Origin: Microvelia longipes
Lineage: Eukaryota > Arthropoda > Insecta > Hemiptera > Veliidae
DNA: 64,000 bases
Assembly: GCA_018340805.1 (NCBI GenBank)
Contig: JACMZG010000008.1
Span: forward strand, 54,043,930 to 54,107,929
Direction of reading: 5' to 3'
Shown piece after piece: positions 57,939-64,000 of this stretch; the stretch's first letter is position 1, and every line of letters begins with the position of its first letter. A program made the translations under genes and the position numbers. The notes below the pieces were generated by a model. It did not search any database, was not told where the DNA came from, and worked only from the letters and a program-made list of their open reading frames with translations.

Positions 57939-60900
57939 CAAGAATTTAAATATTTGGAAAATCTTTCCATCATATCTTCTTTGAATTTATACTAGTTAGC
58001 TTTCTTTACTATAAATTTATTGATAAATTTAAGACATTTCTGTGTTAATAATTGCAACTATATTTGGGTTCATAATAATAGTGTTGTATGTTAATGTGCT
58101 CTTACTGTTTTAGTTCCAATCTGAAAAATGTTGTAATTGTTCGGGAATCTAGCTACCTTGTTTTTCATAGTGTAAGGTTCTTGTATGAAAGCGATGTGAA
58201 TTGCTTAATCATTGAGAAGTTTGCACAGAGTATACGTAGCTTTTCTAGATTTTTAGAGATAAGCTTGAACATATTTAATATGGAAAGAATTTTGGTTTCA
58301 ATTCATATTGATTGTCTTGACGAATTCTTGAAATATGTATTTGATAATTAATTGTCTGTTATCATTGTGAGTTGAAACTTGACACAGAAAATAATCTTAG
58401 GGCGTAGTTGTGCTGTGTGTAAAATATTTTTTTATGACATCATAAACCCACAATAATGATTTTGCAAAAATTTATTTCGTGTTTTCAGATACAAATTCAT
58501 TAAATTCCGATAGTCTCTTGTTTTTTGGTTGTTATTTTCTATTGTGTGTTTTTATATAGTGTTATGCTACACAGGTGTATTAATAAGTTAACATATATAA
58601 ATATCTACATATATATCACGTCGTTCATCATTTGTTTAGTTCTATTGTATTATCATTCATTCTTTTTTTAGAATGAAATGAAAGAATCTATAGAGGATGC
58701 TCTGGCAGAATGTCCATATACTATTATTGTGTTTGATGAGGCTGATTTATATCCTCCTGGGTATCTTGATGATTTGATTTTACCATTTTTTGATAGGAAA
58801 AGGTAAGATTGTGACTAAATAAATATTTAAAGGTTATATTTGTTGCAGACCCTGACACTTTTTGGCCATTATATTATCTAAAAATGCTTTTAAATAACCA
58901 AAGTGGTTTTTAACCAAAGTTTTATTCTTTTGCCATTTAAATATAAGTTTATGTTTGCCTATAATGTTTTATAAATTGCTATTTCAGCAAAATTTAAACT
59001 ATAACTGCTAATGGGATATTGTTGGGAAAGAAAAAGAAAAAAGAATCATCAACAATATCAGTTTTAAATATGGGCACTGGCTGTTTAAACATTTACTTAA
59101 ATACCCAGTATATGTATTATCTTATTGTGATTATCTCACTCAAAAAATGTTTATTAGTTCTTAAATTTATTTCCATGTATCATCTCTTTATAATTTAAAT
59201 TATAAAAGTTTTATTATTAAATGACCAGCAGTGAGACCCTAGCTTTGCTCGGTAAATAATTAATAAAAAACTGTGAAAAACAACACATTTTTACTTTGTT
59301 TTTTGAGGACTAGAAGAAATAGAAGTTGTTACAGCTAGAAAGTTTTCTGTTTAAGATGATTTGTCTATTTGGCTGTAGACATTCTTTATGGTTGCTTGGT
59401 ACTAAGTTGTAAACTTATTGGTTCAATAAGTTTACAATTAAAACTGGAAATCTTAAATAATTTGTTTTGACTTTTACTGAAAATAAATAATATTAAACAA
59501 TTAAACAAATGGCACAATATAATTGTGCGAGAGACATCTAGGAAATGTAACAAGCAAAGTGTAATGCTACATCTGGGAACTGTTCCATCATTCGGCATCG
59601 CATTCATTGATGGCTCGACATAATGTCAGTCCCCACTCTGTTAGTTTTTTTCAAAGGTAAGAGGATCACCGTTCGTCATCTGGTAAATACTTCACATATA
59701 TTCTTCTGAATAATTGGAGGTGCAGAGTGAGTTCCAGGCTCTGTCGGCACCCTGATGAGTAGACGTTAACAAAACAGAGTGGATATAACATATGTCGGAG
59801 CCATCAATGATAACGAATGTCGAATGATGGAACATTCTCAGATGTGAGCATGTTGCATTTGGTTGTTACATTTCTAGGTGTCTTCGTTCGCACAATTTAT
59901 ATTGTGCTCAACTATTCACACAAATAGAGTTTTTGCTATGTTTTGCAACACTCGGTAGTATCAAATGATATAAATTAAACCAATCTTAATTGACGGACAA
60001 AATATCCAGTATAAGATAGATGCAAATGAATACAACAAAAAAGAAATAACATGCCAATAAATACAAATAAATAACATGCTATTAAATTTTGCTATTATTA
60101 ATATAATTCCTAATTATAAAGTAAATGATATTTATTTATTTTAAACAATACTTTAATATTATAATTATTATTTTATACATTCTATATACTTATAAACATT
60201 ATATTAATTAAAACTAACATTTATATTATTATTATTTTTTTTAATATAATTTTTATTTTGTTCTATTAATAATAAATCTGTGATATAATATTTTAATATA
60301 GGGCTTATATTAATACATTATAATAATAATATAAATTTATTATTTAAGCAACCTATAGAATCTAATAAAAAAAGAGTAATAAAAGATAAAGAATTGAAAT
60401 ATATTATTAAGTTATTAAATGAAGTTAGAATTATTCTTTAAGAGTGTTATATCTATATCTTAGATAATCAGGAACAATTTTTTAGACAAACGGATTTAAA
60501 AGAAATTATGTTAAAGAATAGACAAGATCGGGAATCAAGTTAGCTCCATTCATCATTCTATCTTGAGGTGTGTTCTTTCCATTATTAGTTTGATGAAGAG
60601 CTATGGCAAACATTCTGGTATTCCTAGTGTTAACTAGAGGAATGGACAATTGATTGAATAGTTGATTAATTTATAAAGGAACAAAAGATCATGAATATTT
60701 CTTCTCTCTTTTAAGCTTTGAATGTCTAGCTGGCAACTTAAGACTGTGTATTTAAGTCTTTGACAGGGATTTTTAATTTAAAAGCTATGTCTTAAAAATA
60801 TTCTCTGAATTCTCTCTATTCTATACGAATAAGTTATTTGATGAGGATTCCACACAGATGAACAATATCTGTGTGGAATTGGATCTTACTAGTGAGCAAT

Positions 60901-63900
60901 AGAGCACTTTCAAGGCTTCAATGCTTAACTCATTAGCCTCACTGTATATGAAGCCCAACATTTGAAAGGCCTTTTGGGTAATAGCCTCTGGGAAAGCAAG
61001 CTGACTGTCTAGTAAGACACCGAAGTCCTTAACTATGTTAGTGGTTGAGAGAACAGTGCCACCTGAAGTGTATTAGAAAATAATAGGATTGTTGCATCTA
61101 AAAAATCTAATTACTGAACATTTTTCAATATTTAGGAACATTTTATTGTTAATAGTCCAGTCGAAGAGTGAATTCAAATCAATTTGTTATTTTACACAAT
61201 CAATAATGGTTTTAATTACCGTCAGAATCTTTGTGTTATCTGCAAACAATAATATTGTAAAATAAGTGGTAAGTTGATGATAAAAAGATTTAAAACAAGA
61301 GGGGCCCAATGTGCTCTCTGGGGAACACCAGAGAGCATATCTATTCTGGTGGATATAAAACCGTTGATTTTAACTTATTGGATTCTATTGAGAAGGTAGG
61401 AGGCTAACCAAGAAAGTAGAGGGTCCTGAAATCCTAATTATTTAAGTTTTATGATTAATAATTTGATATTAATTTTATCAAAGGCTTTGGCAAAGTCTGA
61501 GACTATAACGTCAACTTGCTTCCCTGTCTCTAAGGCTTGATTAATAATAGTTACATATGCTGTAACCATTTGGTCACAAAGAGCCCTCAAAACTAACAAC
61601 CCCAAGCCATTTTGATGTGCTTAAATAATTAATGAGTAATAAAATATAGATATAGTACGAACACACAGGTAGAACTAACCCCTAGAGTTAGAATACATCT
61701 GGAATTGGAGTGGGAGTCATGGACGACAGTGGTGTGGTAGAGTTGTGTTTCGAAGAATAGAGGAGGGATATGGGGGGGTCTGTGATGTATGGTCACAAAA
61801 CTAGCAAGTTGGATTCTGTGGACCGACCTTTCATGAAGCCATGTTGCCAATGGGTTGTCAATCGGTTAAATAATGGTGAAATTTTGGTATAGACTCAAAC
61901 AGCCATTTGTGACATAATTGAAACTGGTCTGTATTGCTTTATGTCATTACTTTTCCTTCTTTTAAAAATAAGTATAACATAACTGGATGTCCAGAATCGA
62001 GGAAAAACACCTGAACTAAGAGATTGAGAAAAAAGTATAAAAAGTGAAATGACTAAAAAGAATTTACACATTTTAATAAAATGATTTGACACAATAGATG
62101 TTTTTACTTTAATTGTATGTATAGTATTAAAAATATCTTGAATTGAAATATCACAGTGAGATATATTTAAGTGATTATTTACATAATGAGATCTGTAATT
62201 TAGAAACTCATGACTAGTGTGACTGTTTTCATCAGTACATGGTTCAAACACTGAAGCAAAATTATTGCTAAATAAATTTACAATATCTTGCCTAATTTAA
62301 TATATAGTACATCTATAATTGCTTCATTTGTACTAAAAAACAACATCAATTTTAATCCTAGTGGATACCCATCCAGGTATTGACCTGCCGATTAATGACA
62401 TCGTCAACAAAATTTTTTAGATAGCACAACTAGAACTAGAGATTGATTTTTGTAACAAGTTTCAACTCTCTAGCATAAACACACTGGGAAGTATGATGAT
62501 AACAGACACACACATACAAATAGACTCCTCAGTAAGTATTACATAAAGAAATGCTCTTGTAACAGATTTTAATATATTTGGATGATAATTTGATTTTTTC
62601 ATCGATAGAACTTGACTAAACTTTATACTTATAGTCCTCTTAGGTCAAATTGTACATTTTACTAATTAATCTTACCAAAATATAGGCATGAATTGATCGA
62701 ATATATTTGCATAAGCTTCCTTAATCATTTCTTAAGATTCAAGATATAATAGTTTCAATAAAAAAAATATTTTTCATGCAAAAACACTGGTCCTTAACCC
62801 TTTGGCTGCGGGGGTATGGGAATGTAGTTGGGTCCCACATATTTAATTAACAATAAGGTTGTTAATAAGCTTTCGTACAAAGTTTCATTTCGATTAAAGA
62901 AGTGTTCAAAAGTTATTGTGTCCCATAGAATCATCTAGAAACAAAAATCTCCTACATGAATACATACACACACACAAAAAAAAACTAGGACTGATGTAAT
63001 CTTTATTTTCCTTGTGGTGGTGAGGTATCAAGTTATTGTTTTGTTCTCTTCTTACCATGAGTCTTCTTTTATGTATTTATCTGAATTTACTTAAAAGATA
63101 GAGGACGTACCTGCACTGTACTTGATGCTAAATTGGCTTGCTTTTGGTCAAATGGACATAAGATTAGCTTTTCGAGGAAATTAGTGAAGCAGAGTCAAAT
63201 CATCCCAGATTTATAATAATACCCTGCTGGACTTATGCAAAGCAGATGGATCAATGGATATTTTTATAAGTTATTTTCTGTTTTAATTATAAATTTTGAA
63301 TTTAATTGCATGATTATTATAATAAATTTATTGTAAGTTTGTTAAATGCATGTTAATAAATAATGGGGGCAGCAGAATGGTGTCTTGTTACTTATTGTGA
63401 TAGTCAGGGAAAACACACACACAACCACACACACACCAACACACATATATATATAATATTATATATATATAGTATATATATATTATTTTATATATATGTG
63501 TGGTGTGTGTGGTGTGTTGTGTGTGTGTGTGTGTGTGTGTGATGTATGTATTCAGTAGAAATTTGTGTTTCTAGATGACTATGGGACACAATAACTTTTG
63601 GACACTTCTTTAATCGAAATGAAACTTGGTACAAAAATCAATCTCTAGTTCTAGTTGTGCTATCTAAAAAACTTGTTGATGATGTCATTAATTGGCAGGT
63701 CAATACCTGGATGGGTATCCACTAGGATTAAAATTGATGTTTTTTTTTAGTACAAATGAAGCAATTATAAAGATGTACTACATATTAAATTAAGTTATTT
63801 TCATAATACCAGGATGAGTGAAGCAAGTTTAAAGTGGTGAGGATGAGCAAAGTGAATTTATTATGATGAGGAAAAGTTCTGATGTACCCCATACCCGTTT

Positions 63901-64000
63901 TTTATTCATTATCTTGTTTTTCTGTATTTATCATTACCTGTGATTGTAGGTTTTCTAATGAAAAAGCAACTTTTATTTTTTTGACAAATATTGGAAGTAA
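46075..64000 (+). CDS. Torsin: Torsin-like AAA+ ATPase (torsin B), first four exons, cut by window end
   Basis: Second torsin-family gene, diverging from torsin A. Visible exons: 46075-46258, 56975-57240, 58672-58802 and 63950 to the window edge. All have AG/GT borders and consistent phases, giving 210 residues here. Residues 1-21 are a hydrophobic signal. KESCSEGWIKTDTPG (48-62) matches the pre-AAA cysteine/tryptophan segment of torsins. ELLGQPIAQ (70-78), Walker A GTPGTGKT (104-111), Walker B IIVFDE (168-173) and sensor 1 FIFLTN (202-207) follow. Like torsin A it has GKT rather than the usual torsin GKN. The sensor-2/C-terminal exons lie past the window. The same splice phases as torsin A support common descent, but the sequences have diverged greatly. 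Confidence 0.93.
46453..47067 (-). mobile_element. MITE family 3, full copy in torsin B intron 1
   Basis: About 615 bp with the same inverted ends (gggatgtagaaattcatac and gtatgaatttctacatcac). Interior order is reversed relative to the 44208 copy (agcgctagttttcaccttgt before aggtgaactgacctgcctct). Confidence 0.85.
47760..48053. mobile_element. hAT-type MITE with 8-bp target duplication
   Basis: 294 bp. Ends cagtggttcccaacc and ggttgggaaccactg. The 8 bp acctagag stands on both sides (47752-47759 and 48054-48061), which is the hAT signature. A (TA)n tract fills the middle. In torsin B intron 1. Confidence 0.92.
47823..47911. repeat. (TA)n microsatellite
   Basis: TA tract inside the hAT MITE. 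Confidence 0.85.
48165..48464 (+). CDS. Unrecognised 99-codon open frame
   Basis: Less AT-rich than its surroundings, with a Ser/Asn/Gln-rich translation (TSDVTNELVNVSETARVL, SSRRTNTDLSWLRADQEL). I recognise no domain and see no splice context. It could be a transposon-derived piece. Low confidence that it is translated. Confidence 0.2.
   Translation: MTSDVTNELVNVSETARVLKQNGSENPASASNIKSSRRTNTDLSWLRADQELSVQTPRVLLPPLSQTSLGQEIELAETQVLFLVLKIKNTLIRPLNNLN
48677..48795 (+). repeat. Direct duplication of about 64 bp
   Basis: Two copies of tttatcatatcgaaatt followed by gttaggtaatttgtga-like sequence, in tandem. Confidence 0.75.
49040..50262. repeat. Composite repeat block, copy 2
   Basis: Same order as 34390-36010: attctggcgcggtggtccgc heads, ggatttgaacccaggtac (inverse box B), gtcgtatcgacttcagact repeats, aagaaagtgtctagaaata, then (TA)n. 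The large palindromic insert of copy 1 is mostly missing, reduced to the stump cttgcttatgcaagaacc. Confidence 0.8.
50122..50262. repeat. (TA)n microsatellite
   Basis: TA tract between composite block copy 2 and the Penelope-like element. Confidence 0.9.
50500..51980 (+). pseudogene. Penelope-like reverse transcriptase, frameshifted
   Basis: From FNLVQDTLKFARSLRWKF through VLPADKGSTTVVMD, PHFYLLPKIHKIDNPKQGRP and LVTIDVTSLYTNIPHDEG, then TGTAMGTTFAPSYSNLF and the catalytic RFIDDIF (Asp codons at 51554-51559). The frame changes at an A run near 51425 and again near 51780, after which RGRRICSDQESLNTF continues. The catalytic aspartates remain. Confidence 0.9.
52290..52503 (+). pseudogene. GIY-YIG endonuclease domain of the Penelope-like element
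   Basis: VVYVLECKLCDSFYIGET and LNYRINNHRSSV correspond to the GIY-YIG-type motif (here YVL/FYIGE), the zinc-like cysteines and the conserved Arg/His region of Penelope nucleases. It would cut the target DNA to prime insertion. Confidence 0.85.
53068..53283 (+). pseudogene. Coding-like fragment of unknown origin, frameshifted
   Basis: The first frame (ASDKREKPTPEAYVHEENRE) gives way near 53190 to another (KPSVSTEENADSSQEVSSK, then FGRFQVS) ending at TAA. GRFQV(T/S) motifs occur in WNK kinase C-terminal regions, but one short motif is weak evidence. The stretch ends at a possible donor (cag|gtgtcg). It might be a processed gene piece carried by a transposon. In torsin B intron 1. Confidence 0.3.
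53711..53786. repeat. (TA)n microsatellite
   Basis: Interrupted TA tract. Confidence 0.9.
53810..54380 (-). pseudogene. LTR-retroelement integrase remnant
   Basis: On the minus strand: FLRRFIATKGSRP, then an SD-like catalytic stretch merged with LVGADK, then GGWWERLIKLMKQLLRKQLG, then the C-terminal DLDLVDASSLERHLRYIHK and LRSRFRKANFHN. This is the core and C-terminal part of a BEL/Pao- or Gypsy-type integrase, full of stops and frame changes. It belongs to an element other than the one at 26710. Confidence 0.8.
54640..55612. repeat. Long foldback, about 330-bp arms
   Basis: Left arm (54640-54970) returns inverted at 55270-55612: gtatgtattcaagtgtcaaa against cacttgaatacata, cctaccttgaacac-like against gtgttcaaggtaag, catttgtagggct against agccctacaaatg. 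A single undetermined base (N) is at 54657 in the left arm. In torsin B intron 1. Confidence 0.85.
55858..56050. repeat. (TA)n and (TATG)n microsatellite
   Basis: TA tract with a short tatgtatgtatg run. Confidence 0.9.
56975..57240 (+). CDS. Torsin: Torsin B exon 2: Walker A
   Basis: Acceptor attgtttgcag, donor gtgagt. Encodes LYLSQELLGQPIAQKV and ILCFYGTPGTGKTFTTKLL. Ends in phase 0, the same place as in torsin A. The ATG at 56965 lies in the intron. Confidence 0.95.
57296..57505 (+). repeat. Tandem repeat, 23-24 bp unit
   Basis: About eight variants of gaaaatatttcctcaatcta follow torsin B exon 2 directly, in intron 2. Confidence 0.85.
57812..57935. repeat. (TA)n microsatellite
   Basis: TA tract in torsin B intron 2. 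Confidence 0.9.
58345..58475 (+). repeat. 5S-like repeat family fragment
   Basis: Middle blocks: tgtctgttatcattgtga, gttgaaacttgacacag, cgtagttgtgctgtgtg, tatgacatcataaaccca. The 5S-like part is missing. Torsin B intron 2. Confidence 0.6.
58672..58802 (+). CDS. Torsin: Torsin B exon 3: Walker B
   Basis: Acceptor tctttttttag, donor gtaaga. Encodes ALAECPYTIIVFDEADLYPP and DDLILPFFDRK. Ends two bases into an Arg codon, as in torsin A. Confidence 0.95.
59510..59915. repeat. Foldback element with about 130-bp arms
   Basis: Left arm (gcacaatataattgtgcg, catctaggaaatgtaacaa, ggaactgttccatcattcgg) returns inverted on the right (cgaatgatggaacattctca, ttgttacatttctaggtg, cgcacaatttatattgtgc). MITE-like. 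Torsin B intron 3. Confidence 0.75.
60520..62300 (-). pseudogene. Degenerate LINE reverse transcriptase (Jockey-like)
   Basis: Minus-strand pieces appear in RT order: NLFSNNFASVFEPCTDENS, QSLSSGVFPRFWTSSYVIL, FKRRKSNDIKQYRPVSIMS, HERSVHRIQLASF, VDVIVSDFAKAFDKINIKLL, MLSGVPQRAHWAPLVLNLF, then LLFADNTKILTVIKTI and WTINNKMFLNIEKC. A C-terminal part (RYCSSVWNPHQI, RIERIQRIFLRH) runs to about 60530. The catalytic FADD reads FADN and stops interrupt the frame. In torsin B intron 3, antisense to the gene. Confidence 0.88.
62310..62530 (-). repeat. 5S-like repeat family fragment, minus orientation
   Basis: On the minus strand: aaatttagtc-like middle blocks (ttgtgctatctaaaaaattt) joined to caatacctggatgggtatcc, a degenerate 5S box C region. 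It is the inverted counterpart of 63565-63760, with the same junction. Confidence 0.65.
63446..63540. repeat. (TA)n and (GT)n microsatellites
   Basis: TA tract followed by a long GT run. A CA-rich tract lies just before it at 63413-63445. Confidence 0.85.
63565..63900 (+). repeat. 5S-like repeat family copy
   Basis: Blocks ttctagttgtgctatctaaa, tgatgatgtcattaatt, caatacctggatgggtatcc (box C-like) and the right end gatgaggaaaagttctgatg, taccccatacccg. It ends 50 bp before torsin B exon 4. Confidence 0.7.
63950..64000 (+). CDS. Torsin: Torsin B exon 4 start: sensor 1
   Basis: Acceptor tgattgtag; the frame gives FSNEKATFIFLTNIGS up to the window edge, equal to torsin A exon 4. Incomplete. Confidence 0.9.

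Noticed and set aside
58088..58351. 87-codon open frame
   Set aside because: In torsin B intron 2; no domain recognised. Not enough to call a gene.

Overview
This is an AT-rich, intron-rich animal genome window, most likely from an arthropod and plausibly an insect. The evidence is a CoREST gene, two torsin-family AAA+ genes with introns in conserved positions, and a dense load of BEL/Pao, Penelope-like, Ty1/copia and LINE elements, MITEs and (TA)n tracts. The species cannot be fixed from the sequence alone. No bacterial or viral operon structure is present.

Layout. (1) 1670-4848, + strand: the last four coding exons of a CoREST (RCOR) transcriptional corepressor, covering the linker coiled coil and second SANT domain; earlier exons lie before the window. 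(2) 4849-20179: about 15 kb of intergenic DNA filled with foldback elements, MITEs and SINE-like pieces. (3) 20180-45369, - strand: a complete six-exon torsin-like gene (torsin A), assembled exon by exon from splice sites whose phases all agree, giving 326 codons plus stop. Its fourth intron carries a full-length BEL/Pao retrotransposon in the opposite orientation. (4) 45370-46074: about 705 bp separating the start codons of torsin A and a second torsin. (5) 46075 to the window end, + strand: torsin B, with four exons visible, the last one cut by the window edge. Its introns hold a hAT MITE, a Penelope-like element with a GIY-YIG endonuclease, an integrase remnant, large palindromes and a degenerate LINE.

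The two torsins are head to head, share intron positions and phases, and probably arose by inverted duplication around a common promoter. Both encode an N-terminal signal sequence and an AAA+ ATPase core with a classical GKT Walker A, where animal torsins normally have GKN. They would be expected to act in the ER and nuclear-envelope lumen.

The most unusual non-coding signal is a dispersed repeat family with at least a dozen copies. Near its 3' end it carries a stretch closely resembling the internal promoter half of 5S rRNA (boxes A, IE and C), followed by a twice-repeated short motif. The window also holds a 42-bp palindromic minisatellite, tRNA-like SINE heads, foldbacks with hammerhead-like cores, and two large copies of a composite repeat block.
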